Shown here: piece after piece, positions 27,229 to 35,433 of the stretch
Position numbering within the stretch: position 1 is the first letter of the stretch
Layout: the number at the start of each line of letters is the position of its first letter
From: Micromonospora sp. R77
GTDB taxonomy: Bacteria > Actinomycetota > Actinomycetes > Mycobacteriales > Micromonosporaceae
Assembly (NCBI RefSeq): GCF_022747945.1
Contig: NZ_JALDST010000001.1
Coordinates: forward strand, 5,456,001 to 5,520,000
Direction: 5' to 3'
DNA length: 64,000 bases
Translations under genes and position numbers: made by a program
Notes under the pieces: model-generated
The model's input: the letters and a program-made list of their open reading frames with translations, nothing else
Told to the model about the DNA's origin: nothing
The model's database searches: none

Positions 27229-27866
27229 TCAGGTCGCACCGATCAGCGTCACCACGCCCGCGGCCACCAGCACCCCGGCCCAGAGCCGGTCCACGTTGAA
27301 CCAGGCCCGGCGCAGCACACCCACCCCGAGGACCTCGTACACCACCAGCGCGACGGCCAACGCGACGCCCAGCATGGCCACGGTGTGCACCCCGGCGGCG
27401 GCCAGGCCGGTGAGCGCGCGGCCGGCGCGGCGGCGAGATGCCCGGCGTGCGGGCCGGCGGTCACCGCCGGCTCGGCCAGCAGCACCGGCAGCAGCATCAG
27501 TCCCGCTCCGTGCGCCGAGGACATCAGGAACGACCAGCCGGTGAGCTGGGCCGCCGACAGCCGCATCCCGGCCCAGCGGAAGTGCCGCTCGGAGAGCAGC
27601 CGCCACAGCCCGAACCCGACCAGCAGCACCCCACCGCCGACCGCGACGGCGGTGCTGGCCGCCACCGACCGGGTGGCGCTGACCAGCGCGGCGACCACGG
27701 CCACCGAGGCGAGGTGGCCGGCCGCGATCGGCGGGAGCGCGCGCAGCAACGCCCACCGGTCGCGTTCCTGCAACCCCCGGGCAACCGCGAAGAGCCAGCC
27801 CATCGCCGGGTTCAGCCCGTGGAAGGCGCCCAGGCCGGCCAGCGCCGCCCAGGTCGCCCCGGTCAC
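27229..27866 (-). pseudogene. Membrane protein coupled to methanethiol oxidase, one frame break (probable sequence error)
   Basis: Start GTG 27866 overlaps the methanethiol oxidase stop (GTGA). One missing base near 27430 must be restored to give about 212 residues. It has six or so hydrophobic segments, with GAFHGLNPAMGWLFAVARG near the start and SSAHGAGLMLLPVLL in the middle. The His residues within membrane segments recall NicO/UreH-type metal transporters. Its tight coupling to methanethiol oxidase, which in other bacteria needs copper, makes a metal-supply role plausible, but this is inference. Confidence 0.6.
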
Positions 27867-29269
27867 GGGAAGCAGTACGAGTCGGAGGAGGCGTCGCCGC
27901 CCTGCAACCGGGTCTGGTGCACCCGCAGCCCCCGGAAGTCCTCCCCGCGCGGGAAGAAGCGCGGGTCGGGGGTGAGCCCACCGGCCTCCACGTCCACGTC
28001 CAGTTTGGCCAGCCACGCACCGACCCCGTCCGGATAGAACTGGTCGTCCCAGGAGCCGTACAGGGAGTTGCTGACGTAGACCCGGCGGCCGTCCCGGCTC
28101 ACCTCGACCATCTGCGGACCGCCGGAGAGCGGCTCGTCGGGGAAGCCCGGGTGGGCGGTGCGCGCCACGATGCCGCCGAGCCGCACCGAGCCGGTCCGCA
28201 CCGGGTGGAACGGGTCGGTGACGTCGTACTGGAGCAGCTCGCCGGTGCCCCAGCAGGAGACGTAGAGGAACCGGTCGTCCACCGACAGGTCGATGTCGGT
28301 GACCAGCGGCGGCACCGCGCCGAACGGCTTGAGCAGGTCGGGCAGGTCGGCCGGGTCGGCCGGCTCGGCGGGAATGTCGATCACCTTGGTCACCGCCCAG
28401 GCGTCGCCGTCCCGGTGCCACAACCAGACCGAGGCGGACAGGTCCTCGACGCTGATCACCACGCCGACGAAGCCGTACGTCTTCGTCGGGTCGTGCGCCG
28501 GTCGCAGCTCCAGCGGCATCTGGTACTGGTCGCCCAGGTCGACCCGCTGCACGTGCCGGCGCTTCGCCAGGTCCCAGAAGTGGATCGCGTGACCGTAGCG
28601 GCGGCCGAGCAGCAGCTCACCGACGATCCCGTCCTCGATCATCGACGGGGTGCCCCACTCGCTGGTGACCAGCACGTCGTGGTTGTAGTGCCACCAGAAG
28701 TCGTACGCGAGGAACTGCGGCCCCCGGTCCGCCTCCCACGCCCCGCGTACCTCGAAGGTGGTGTGGTCCAGCACGGCGATGCCGCCCGGACCCTCCGCGC
28801 CGTCGGCGCCGCCCAGGGCGGAGAGGTAGATGCCGTCCGGCCCGCAGTGCACGGTGTGCGGCCGGGAGTAGCCGGCCCGCTTCGCCAGTTCCTCCGGCCC
28901 GATGACCTTGACCAACCGGGGCTGCCGCGGGTCCGGCTGGGTGTCGATCACGTGCACGCGGGACGAGCGCAGCCCGGGGACGATCAGGTAGCGGCGCTCC
29001 ACGTGCGGGTGCGGGGCGGTCGGGCAGAGCGCGCTGCTGCACGCGTTCCAACCGAAGTGGTGGACTTCGTCGCCGGTGTGCGGCAGCTCGGTCCAGCCCA
29101 CCACCTGCCCGTACGAGCCGGAGTCGGGGTCGGTGTCGAGCACCGCGATGGCGTCGGGGCGCTGCGCGGTGCGGTCGAAGGCGGCGACGTACGCCAGTTT
29201 CTCGGCCGGCGCGGCGGACGCCTCGCGCGGCGACGGGTAGAAGCTCGGGTCGGGGGTCCAGCGGCTCAT
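27863..29269 (-). CDS. mtoX: Methanethiol oxidase (selenium-binding protein SBP56 family)
   Basis: 468 residues from ATG 29269. The SBP56 family is a seven-bladed propeller; visible hallmarks are FGWNACSS (the conserved Cys), RPHTVHCGPDGIYLSALG, EWGTPSM, DIDLSVDDRFLYVSCWGTGEL and the C-terminal DSYCFP. Members convert methanethiol to formaldehyde, hydrogen sulfide and hydrogen peroxide with a metal, probably copper. It lies 16 bases downstream of ssuB and overlaps the membrane protein, so it is part of the ssuACB operon. Its placement suggests that methanethiol formed during organosulfur use is recycled to sulfide. Confidence 0.85.
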   Translation of the reverse strand: MSRWTPDPSFYPSPREASAAPAEKLAYVAAFDRTAQRPDAIAVLDTDPDSGSYGQVVGWTELPHTGDEVHHFGWNACSSALCPTAPHPHVERRYLIVPGLRSSRVHVIDTQPDPRQPRLVKVIGPEELAKRAGYSRPHTVHCGPDGIYLSALGGADGAEGPGGIAVLDHTTFEVRGAWEADRGPQFLAYDFWWHYNHDVLVTSEWGTPSMIEDGIVGELLLGRRYGHAIHFWDLAKRRHVQRVDLGDQYQMPLELRPAHDPTKTYGFVGVVISVEDLSASVWLWHRDGDAWAVTKVIDIPAEPADPADLPDLLKPFGAVPPLVTDIDLSVDDRFLYVSCWGTGELLQYDVTDPFHPVRTGSVRLGGIVARTAHPGFPDEPLSGGPQMVEVSRDGRRVYVSNSLYGSWDDQFYPDGVGAWLAKLDVDVEAGGLTPDPRFFPRGEDFRGLRVHQTRLQGGDASSDSYCFP

Positions 29270-29284
29270 CAGGTCTCCGGAGGG

Positions 29285-30007
29285 TCAGGGCGCGGGTACG
29301 CCGAGGCGGTCGAGCAGACGTCGGCGCAGCGCACCGAACGCGGGGTCGTCGACGCTGGGGGCGGGTCCGAGGCGGACCGGGATCTCCTCGGCGATGACGC
29401 CGCCGTCGAGGATCAGCACCCGGTCGGCCAGCAGCAGCGCCTCGTCGACGTCGTGGGTGACCAGCAGGGCGGCGAAGCCGTGCTCGGCACGCAGCCGGCG
29501 CAGCAGGCCCTGCATCCGCAGCCGGGTCAGCGCGTCCAGCGCGCCGAACGGCTCGTCGAGCAGCAGGAGGTCGGGCTCGCGGACCAGGGCCCGGGCCACC
29601 GCGACCCGTTGCGCCTGCCCGCCGGAGAGCTCGGCCGGCCACGCGCGCCCCCGGTCGCCGAGGCCCACCTCGGCCAGGGCCCGGTCGACGCGCCCGGCCA
29701 CGTCCGGACCGGTCAGGCCGAGGGCGACGTTCCCGGCGACCCGTCTCCAGGGCAGCAGCCGGTGTTCCTGGAAGACGACGGCCGCGGTGCCGCGCAGGGT
29801 GGTCGAGCCGGTGGACTCGTCGTCGAGCCCGGCGAGGATCCGCAGCAGGGTGCTCTTGCCGGAGCCGCTGCCGCCGAGCAGCGCGACGGTCTCCCCGGCG
29901 GCGACGGTGAGGGCGACGCCGGCCAGGACGGGGGTCTCCCCGAAGGCCCGGCGGATCCCCAGCGCGGTGAGCACCGGGTTCAGGTCGCCCGCAGTCCGCG
30001 TCGCCAT
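29285..30007 (-). CDS. ssuB: Aliphatic sulfonate ABC transporter ATPase
   Basis: 240 residues from ATG 30007, overlapping the ssuC stop by 28 bases; GAGAGGAG lies upstream. Walker A GGSGSGKST, signature LSGGQAQR, Walker B LLLLDEPFGALD and the H-loop LVTHDVDEAL are complete. Together with ssuC and ssuA it forms an importer for alkanesulfonates. The short length and the LPWRRV segment after the Q-loop (VFQEHRLLPW) are typical of the nitrate/sulfonate/taurine ATPase group. Confidence 0.9.
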   Translation of the reverse strand: MATRTAGDLNPVLTALGIRRAFGETPVLAGVALTVAAGETVALLGGSGSGKSTLLRILAGLDDESTGSTTLRGTAAVVFQEHRLLPWRRVAGNVALGLTGPDVAGRVDRALAEVGLGDRGRAWPAELSGGQAQRVAVARALVREPDLLLLDEPFGALDALTRLRMQGLLRRLRAEHGFAALLVTHDVDEALLLADRVLILDGGVIAEEIPVRLGPAPSVDDPAFGALRRRLLDRLGVPAP

Positions 30008-30813
30008 GTCAGCATTCTCCTCTCCGCGATCCGCAGGGCGAGGTCGGAAAGCAGACCCAGCAGGGCGTAGATCAGCAGGCCCAGCAGCACCACGTCGGTC
30101 TGGCTGAACTCGCGGGCCTCCATCATCAGGAAGCCGACGCCGCTCTGGGCGTTGACCTGTTCGCCGACGACGAGGCTCAGCCAGGCCGCGCCGATGGCCA
30201 GCCGCAGCCCGAGGAAGAGCGCGGGCAGCGCGCCGGGCAGCACCACGTGCCACAGTCGGGCGGCCGGGCCGAGCCCGCAGGTCCGGGCCGCCTCGACGAG
30301 GCGTTCGTCGATGTCGCGGATGCCGGCGTAGGTGTTGAAGTAGATCGGGAAGAAGGCACCCAGCGCGACCAGGGTCACCTTCAGCGACTCGCCGATGCCG
30401 ACCCAGATGATCAGCAGCGGCACCAGCCCCAGGTGGGGCAGCATCCGGGCCATCTGCACCGGCGGGTCGACCAGGTCGTCGCCGAGCCGGAGCAGCCCGG
30501 CGGCGGCGCCGAGGAGCATAGCGAGCACCCCGCCGATCAGCAGCCCGAGGCCGGCCCGGGTGAGCGAGTCGACCAGGTGCGCGGTGAGCGTGCCGTCGCG
30601 GGCCAGGCTGGTGCCGGTGGCGAGCACGGTGCTCGGTGCGGGCAGCTTCTCGGCGGAGAGCAGGCCGGCCCGGGCGGCGGCCTCCCACCCGAGCACGAGC
30701 ACGAGCGGGCTCAGCGCCCGCCGCCAGCGCCGGCCGCCGGAGGTACGCCGTCGGCGCGCGACGGCGGCCGGTGCCGGTGCCACCGGCGCCTCGGCCAGCG
30801 TGGAGCTGCTCAC
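29980..30813 (-). CDS. ssuC: Aliphatic sulfonate ABC transporter permease
   Basis: 277 residues from GTG 30813, overlapping the ssuA stop (GTGA). It has six membrane helices after a basic, proline-rich head. The EAA-loop region AARTCGLGPAARLWHVVLPGA contacts SsuB, and LGLRLAIGAAWLSLVVGEQV follows, typical of the SsuC/TauC/NrtB family. It moves sulfonates through the membrane. The operon order ssuA, ssuC, ssuB is normal. Confidence 0.9.
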   Translation of the reverse strand: MSSSTLAEAPVAPAPAAVARRRRTSGGRRWRRALSPLVLVLGWEAAARAGLLSAEKLPAPSTVLATGTSLARDGTLTAHLVDSLTRAGLGLLIGGVLAMLLGAAAGLLRLGDDLVDPPVQMARMLPHLGLVPLLIIWVGIGESLKVTLVALGAFFPIYFNTYAGIRDIDERLVEAARTCGLGPAARLWHVVLPGALPALFLGLRLAIGAAWLSLVVGEQVNAQSGVGFLMMEAREFSQTDVVLLGLLIYALLGLLSDLALRIAERRMLTWRRGLRAT

Positions 30814-31787
30814 CGGAACACCTCGCTGAACTGTCCGTCCACCCGGGAGGCGATGTCCACCGGCCCGGGCACCAGCTCCAGCTTCGTGAAGCTGTCGGCG
30901 ATAGCCTGCAGTTCCGCGCCGATGGCCGGGGTGACCGGGGCGAGCGGCTTGGCGCTGCGGTCCAGCGCCCGGGTGGTGACGTCGAGCGGGATCTTCAGCT
31001 CGGGGGCGAGCACGGCGGCCCGTTCCTGCGGGTGGGCGATGCCCCAGTCGGTGGTGCTCCGGTACGTCTTCAGGAACGCCCGGACGTCGTCCGGCCGGTT
31101 CTTCACCACGTCGGGGGAGGCGAGGACGTACTCCCGGTTGCTGGCCAGGCCGGTGGCGTCGGCGAGGACGCGGACGTCGGGCCGCTCGGCGAGGGCGAAG
31201 TAGGGGTCCCAGATGATCCAGGCGTCGACTTGGCCGTTGTCGAAGGCGGGCCGTCCCTCGGCGGGCTTGAGATATCTGACGTTGAGGTCCTTGAGGGTCA
31301 TGTGGTGGGCCTCCAGCAGCTTCACCAGCAGCCAGTGCACGTTGGAGCCCTTGTTCAGCGCGACGGTCCGCCCCTTGAGGTCGGCGAAGGTGCGGTAGGG
31401 GCTGTCCGCCTTGACCAGCACCGCCTCACCCCGGGGGATGGGCTGCGAGGTGCCGATCACCGAGAAGGGGATATTCCCGGCGGCGGCGAAGATCGGCGGG
31501 GCCTCGCCGACCTGGCCGATGTCGATGGAGCCGGCCTTGAGCGCCTCGGTGAGCGCGGGCCCGCTGTCGAAGAGCGACCACTGCGCGTCGGGTGCCGCGC
31601 CGCGCGCCTTGACCAGGCTGAGTCCGCCGAAGCGCTGGTAGCCGATGCGCAGCGGGCCGGCGTGGCCGGTGGCGTCGGCCGGGTCGTCGGCGCAGGCCGC
31701 GACGGTGCCGGTGGCCAGCAGCGCCACGGCGGTGAGCAGCGCGGTCACCAGCCGGCGTGGCCGGGCGCTCGATCGAAGGGTACGCAT
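30810..31787 (-). CDS. ssuA: Aliphatic sulfonate-binding lipoprotein
   Basis: 325 residues from ATG 31787 with GAGGAG seven bases upstream. A Tat- or Sec-type signal (SSARPRRLVTALLTAVALL) leads to a lipobox ending GTVAACAD, so the mature protein is lipid-anchored outside the cell. The body has IGYQRFGGLSLVKARG, SIDIGQVGEAPPIFA and WIIWDPYFALAE, characteristic of SsuA-type binding proteins. It is the first gene of the minus-strand operon and divergent from ssuD. Confidence 0.9.
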   Translation of the reverse strand: MRTLRSSARPRRLVTALLTAVALLATGTVAACADDPADATGHAGPLRIGYQRFGGLSLVKARGAAPDAQWSLFDSGPALTEALKAGSIDIGQVGEAPPIFAAAGNIPFSVIGTSQPIPRGEAVLVKADSPYRTFADLKGRTVALNKGSNVHWLLVKLLEAHHMTLKDLNVRYLKPAEGRPAFDNGQVDAWIIWDPYFALAERPDVRVLADATGLASNREYVLASPDVVKNRPDDVRAFLKTYRSTTDWGIAHPQERAAVLAPELKIPLDVTTRALDRSAKPLAPVTPAIGAELQAIADSFTKLELVPGPVDIASRVDGQFSEVFR

Positions 31788-31850
31788 GTCAGCTCCTCGG
31801 CAGGGAGGGGGGACCCGACGGCGTCGGCGGGGATCGGCGAGCGACAGCAA

Positions 31851-31867
31851 CCTACCAACCCGATAGG
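31851..31867. promoter_or_regulatory. Inverted repeat CCTA-N9-TAGG in the ssuA/ssuD divergent promoter
   Basis: CCTACCAACCCGATAGG, in an AT-richer stretch between ssuA and ssuD. TAGGAT (31864-31869) can serve as a -10 for the plus strand. A related repeat lies before the sulfite-oxidase-like gene. Rrf2/CymR-type sulfur regulators bind similar dyads in other bacteria; identity here is inference. Confidence 0.45.
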
Positions 31868-31948
31868 ATTTATGGGTAGGGTCTGGGTCGGCGTTTCCCA
31901 TCCAGCAGGAGGCGCGTCCCACCCCTCGTCGTCCGGAGGTCGCACCCG

Positions 31949-33127
31949 ATGTCGCTCACCTTCCACTGGTTCCTGCCCACCTACGGCGACAGTCGGGACA
32001 TCGTCGGCGGCGGGCACGGCGTCCCGGTGGGCACCGCCGGTGGCGCGCGTCCGGCCACCGTCGCCTACCTGGGACAGATCGCCCGCACCGCCGAGCAGCT
32101 CGGCTTCGTCGGCGCGCTCACCCCGACCGGCGCCTGGTGCGAGGACGCCTGGCTGAGCACCGCGATGCTCGCCGAGGTCACCGAGCGGCTGAAGTTCCTC
32201 GTCGCGTTCCGCCCCGGCCTGCTCTCACCGACCCTGGCCGCCCAGATGGCCTCGACGTTCCAGCGGCTCTCCCACGGCCGGCTGCTGCTCAACGTGGTCA
32301 CCGGCGGGGAGTCCGCCGAGCAGCGGGCCTACGGCGACTTCCTCGACAAGGACGCCCGGTACGCGCGTACCGACGAGTTCCTGCACGTGGTGCGCTCGCT
32401 GTGGCGGGGCGACACGGTCGACCACGCCGGGGCGCACCTGCGCGTCGAGGGCGCCCGGCTCAGCCGGCTGCCCGATCCGGTGCCGCCGGTCTACTTCGGC
32501 GGCTCCTCGGCCGCGGCCGGTCCGGTCGCGGTCCGGCACAGCGACGTCTATCTCACCTGGGGAGAGCCACCCGCCCAGGTCGCCGACAAGCTGGACTGGA
32601 TCCGGGGACTGGCCGCCGAGGCGGGCCGACAGCTGCGCTTCGGCATCCGGCTGCACGTCATCGCCCGGGACACCGCCGAGCAGGCCTGGGCCCAGGCCGC
32701 GCACCTGCTCGACGCCATTCCCGAGGCGGACGTCCGGGCGGTGCAGGAGGGGCTGCGGCGCAGCGAGTCCGAGGGGCAGCGCCGGATGCGGGAGCTGCAC
32801 GGCGGCTCCCGCGACGGGCTGGAGGTCTCCCCGAACCTGTGGGCCGGGGTCGGTCTGGTCCGCGGTGGCGCGGGGACCGCCCTGGTCGGCAGCCACACCG
32901 AGGTCGCCGACCGGATCGCCGAGTACCACGCGCTCGGCATCGACGAGTTCATCCTCTCCGGCCACCCGCACCTGGAGGAGGCGTACTGGTTCGGCGAGGG
33001 GGTGCTGCCGATCCTGCGCCGGCGCGGCCTGTGGCGGCACCCGGCCGGCGAGCCGGCGCAGGCGCAGCCCGCCGGTATTCCGTTCACGCCGCAGTCGGCC
33101 CCGGTGCCGGCTGCGGCACGGGGGTGA
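31949..33127 (+). CDS. ssuD: FMNH2-dependent alkanesulfonate monooxygenase
   Basis: 392 residues from ATG 31949 with GGAGG about ten bases before. A TIM-barrel luciferase-like enzyme that splits the C-S bond of alkanesulfonates to an aldehyde and sulfite, using reduced flavin. Features are FHWFLPTYGDSR at the start, the active-site Cys in TGAWCEDAWLS, AFRPGLLSPTLAAQMAST and the mobile-loop region RLLLNVVTGGES. No flavin reductase (SsuE) is adjacent. It is divergent from ssuACB across the shared promoter, and the sulfite it releases could feed the molybdenum enzyme at 25859-27159 or assimilation. Confidence 0.93.
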   Translation: MSLTFHWFLPTYGDSRDIVGGGHGVPVGTAGGARPATVAYLGQIARTAEQLGFVGALTPTGAWCEDAWLSTAMLAEVTERLKFLVAFRPGLLSPTLAAQMASTFQRLSHGRLLLNVVTGGESAEQRAYGDFLDKDARYARTDEFLHVVRSLWRGDTVDHAGAHLRVEGARLSRLPDPVPPVYFGGSSAAAGPVAVRHSDVYLTWGEPPAQVADKLDWIRGLAAEAGRQLRFGIRLHVIARDTAEQAWAQAAHLLDAIPEADVRAVQEGLRRSESEGQRRMRELHGGSRDGLEVSPNLWAGVGLVRGGAGTALVGSHTEVADRIAEYHALGIDEFILSGHPHLEEAYWFGEGVLPILRRRGLWRHPAGEPAQAQPAGIPFTPQSAPVPAAARG

Positions 33128-33133
33128 GCGGGA

Positions 33134-33649
33134 TCAGGCCGGGGACCGGCCGGCGAGGAAGTCGGCCAGCACCCGGGTGTGGGTGGAGAAGGCCAGCTCG
33201 ACCGGCTCGGTGAGGACCAGCCACTCGGTGGCCTCCTCGGTCGGCGCGGACGGCGGCAGGTCCCCGATCGGGCGTTCCGGCAGCACGCCGAAGACCATCA
33301 TGGTGCCGCCGGCCGGGGCGCCGTACACCGCGAAGAGCTGCGCCTCCCCGGCCTCGGCCAGCAGGCCGGTCTCCTCGCGCAGTTCCCGGACCAGCGCCTC
33401 GGACCACTCCTCGCCGTACTCGATGAAGCCGCCGGGGAGCGCGAGCTGCCCCCGGGCCGGTTCGATGTCGCGGCGGACCACCACCACGCCCAGGCCGTCC
33501 GGCGTGCGGACCGGCAGCACCGCCACCGCGACCGGCAGCGGGTTGCGCCAGACCGTCTCGCCGCAGGCGGCGCAGACCCGGGGCCAGCCGGCCTGCACCG
33601 GATAGGCCGTGCCGCAGTACGAGCAGTGCGAGTACGGTGCGCCGGTCAC
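33134..33649 (-). CDS. Nudix hydrolase with N-terminal zinc ribbon
   Basis: 171 residues from GTG 33649. The first 30 residues carry two CxxC pairs (HCSYCGTAY and VCAACGETV), a zinc ribbon. The Nudix box follows, with GGFIEYGEEWSEALVRELREE-type residues at about 90-112 (key GxxE and REUxEE present as ALVRELREETG). It hydrolyses a nucleoside diphosphate linked to another group, perhaps an ADP-ribose or NADH-like substrate. The zinc ribbon recalls NudC, but the NudC SQPWPFPxS motif is not seen. It is convergent with ssuD. Confidence 0.8.
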   Translation of the reverse strand: MTGAPYSHCSYCGTAYPVQAGWPRVCAACGETVWRNPLPVAVAVLPVRTPDGLGVVVVRRDIEPARGQLALPGGFIEYGEEWSEALVRELREETGLLAEAGEAQLFAVYGAPAGGTMMVFGVLPERPIGDLPPSAPTEEATEWLVLTEPVELAFSTHTRVLADFLAGRSPA

Positions 33650-33767
33650 GTCGCAGCACGTTACCCGCCCGCCCGCCGGGCCGGCACGGGCCGTCGCCTC
33701 GTTGCGGCCGGCGGGCGCCTCGACTAAGTTCGCGGGTACGCCGTCGAGCCGGGAGGAGGTCAGAACG

Positions 33768-33818
33768 ATGTCCGATGTTCTGCGCCCCCTCCGCGTTCCG
33801 GCGTTCACGCGGGTCTGA
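33768..33818 (+). CDS. 16-residue leader ORF, or remnant of an MFS transporter start
   Basis: ATG 33768 has an excellent site, GGGAGGAGG, seven bases upstream, and reads MSDVLRPLRVPAFTRV then stops. The sequence resembles the first residues of many actinobacterial MFS transporters (PLRVPAFRRL-like). It ends 33 bases before the GNAT gene, which has its own GGAGG. It may be a leader peptide controlling that gene, or what is left after deletion of an MFS gene. Confidence 0.4.
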   Translation: MSDVLRPLRVPAFTRV

Positions 33819-33850
33819 GCCGGGGCGTCCGCTCTCCGGAGGATCAACCT

Positions 33851-34738
33851 GTGACCGATGTGGTCATCCGCCCGCTCGTCGCGGGCGAGGAAGCACTCTT
33901 CGACTCGATGCCCGACCCGCTGCCCCAACTACGCCAGATTTCCTACGCCGACGGCATCGCCGGCGGCGGCTACCGCCCCGAGCGCACCTGGATCGCCCTG
34001 CGGGCCGGTCGGGTGGTCGCCCGGGCCGCCTGGCTCCACCTGCCCGGCGCCGTCGGCGCCCCCTGGCTGGAACGGTTCGACCTGGCCGCCGAGCCGGCGG
34101 TGGGTGCCGCGCTGCTGCGGGCCGCCCACGAGGCGCTCGGCGGGCCGCTGGCCTACCACGCCGCCCTGCCCGCGTACTGGCGTCGCCGACCGGAGGTGCT
34201 GGCCGTGGTCGAGGCGCCGATGGCCGCGGCCCGACTCGCCGGGCTGGTCGAGCGTGGTGAACGGCTGCGCTGCACCTGGGCGGGTGCGCCGCTGCCGGCG
34301 ACCTCGGGACGGTACACCGTCCGCCCGGCCGCCGACCGGGAGGAGATCAACGCGCTGGTCGCCCGGATCGTCGAGCCGGACGTGCTGACCGGCCGGGAGA
34401 CGGCCCGGGCGGTGGCCGGGGTGGACCTCGCCACCGATCCGCTGGCCTGGCTGACCGGTCCGCCGGCGGACTGGCGGGTCGCCCTGGACGAGGGAAGACC
34501 GGTCGGCCTGGCCGGCACGGCCGGGGACGCCTGCTATCCGCTGCTGGCCTACCTCGGCCTGCTCGACGGGGCCGCCCGGGACGAGCTACTGGTGGCGGCG
34601 GTCCGGGTGCTCGCCGAGGGCGGCGCCCGGGAGGTGGTGGCCGATGTGGACGGCCACCGGGTGGGGGTGCTGGCGGACCTGGAACGGACCGGTTTCCGGC
34701 AGGTGCGGGCCCGGGTGATCTTCGAGCCGGTCGGCTGA
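33851..34738 (+). CDS. GNAT-fold acetyltransferase
   Basis: 295 residues from GTG 33851, with GGAGG upstream. Two similar halves are seen: an N-terminal GNAT-like half (VVIRPLVAGEEALFDSMPD to AAWLHLPGAVGAPWLERFDL) and a C-terminal half with RYTVRPAADREEINALVAR and the final VGVLADLERTGFRQVRARVIF. The double layout suggests a tandem GNAT protein in which one half may be inactive. No acceptor can be named. It follows the 16-residue leader ORF and ends at a strong hairpin. Confidence 0.7.
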   Translation: MTDVVIRPLVAGEEALFDSMPDPLPQLRQISYADGIAGGGYRPERTWIALRAGRVVARAAWLHLPGAVGAPWLERFDLAAEPAVGAALLRAAHEALGGPLAYHAALPAYWRRRPEVLAVVEAPMAAARLAGLVERGERLRCTWAGAPLPATSGRYTVRPAADREEINALVARIVEPDVLTGRETARAVAGVDLATDPLAWLTGPPADWRVALDEGRPVGLAGTAGDACYPLLAYLGLLDGAARDELLVAAVRVLAEGGAREVVADVDGHRVGVLADLERTGFRQVRARVIFEPVG

Positions 34739-34793
34739 GACGGCGGGTCGCGCCCCGGTCACCCGGGGCGCGACCCCCCGTTGGTGCCGTCTC
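34737..34793. terminator. Strong bidirectional terminator
   Basis: A perfect 12-base stem, GTCGCGCCCCGG (34747-34758) with CCGGGGCGCGAC (34763-34774), around a TCAC loop. An outer stem, GAGACGGC (34737-34744) with GCCGTCTC (34786-34793), extends it. It separates the convergent GNAT and SRPBCC genes. Confidence 0.85.
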
Positions 34794-35433
34794 AGGACGC
34801 CGGCACGCCGGTGTACGCGGCGGTGGTGCGGGCCTGCGCCGCGCGCGCCTCGTCGACCTCGGTGCCCGCCGCGATGCTCGCCTCGGCCCACCGTTCACTG
34901 CTGAGCGTGATGAACCGTCGGGCCTCGTCGGTGCCCAGCCACGCCGCGGCCTGCGACGGCTGGACCCCGCTGCCGTCCGCCGCCAGATAGGAGACCAGGC
35001 CGAGCAGGCCCATGTCCCAGCCGACACCGACGGCGCCCGGCCCGAACTCGGCCCACCGCTGGTCGTCGACGTGCGCGACGTGCTCCAGCGTGAACCGGGT
35101 ACGCCCGTCGCCGGCCGGGGTGAGCCGGACCTCGATCCAGCTCACCTCGTCGCCGTACTCCCAGGTGGCGGCGAAGCTGTGCGGCGGGTCGCAGCGCTCG
35201 ATCGTGCCGCCCGCGTTCCCCTCGAGCTGGTAGCGGCCGTGCAGCTTCAGCTCGCCGGAGATCGGCAGGAACCAGCGGGGGATCCGTTCGGCGCTGGTGC
35301 AGGCGTCCCAGAGATCGTCCAGGGACGTGTCGTACGTCTGGCTGACGGTGCTGACGCGGGCCTGCCCGGCGGGCAGCGTACGGCTGCCGACGGTGCGCTC
35401 GACCTCGCTGATCTGTCCGATCACGTTGATCAC
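34792..35433 (-). CDS. SRPBCC/AHSA1-family protein
   Basis: 213 residues from GTG 35433; GAGGAG lies five bases before, and the start overlaps the ArsR stop (GTGA). It has a START-like domain with YDTSLDDLWDACTSAERIPRWFLPISG, seen as DDLWDACTSAERIPRWF, then GTIERCDPPHSFAATWEYGD. This is the AHSA1 type often paired with ArsR regulators in actinobacteria. Members bind hydrophobic ligands; a role as a ligand-binding partner of ArsR is plausible but unproven. The C-terminal extension is Ala/Arg-rich. Confidence 0.85.
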   Translation of the reverse strand: MINVIGQISEVERTVGSRTLPAGQARVSTVSQTYDTSLDDLWDACTSAERIPRWFLPISGELKLHGRYQLEGNAGGTIERCDPPHSFAATWEYGDEVSWIEVRLTPAGDGRTRFTLEHVAHVDDQRWAEFGPGAVGVGWDMGLLGLVSYLAADGSGVQPSQAAAWLGTDEARRFITLSSERWAEASIAAGTEVDEARAAQARTTAAYTGVPAS

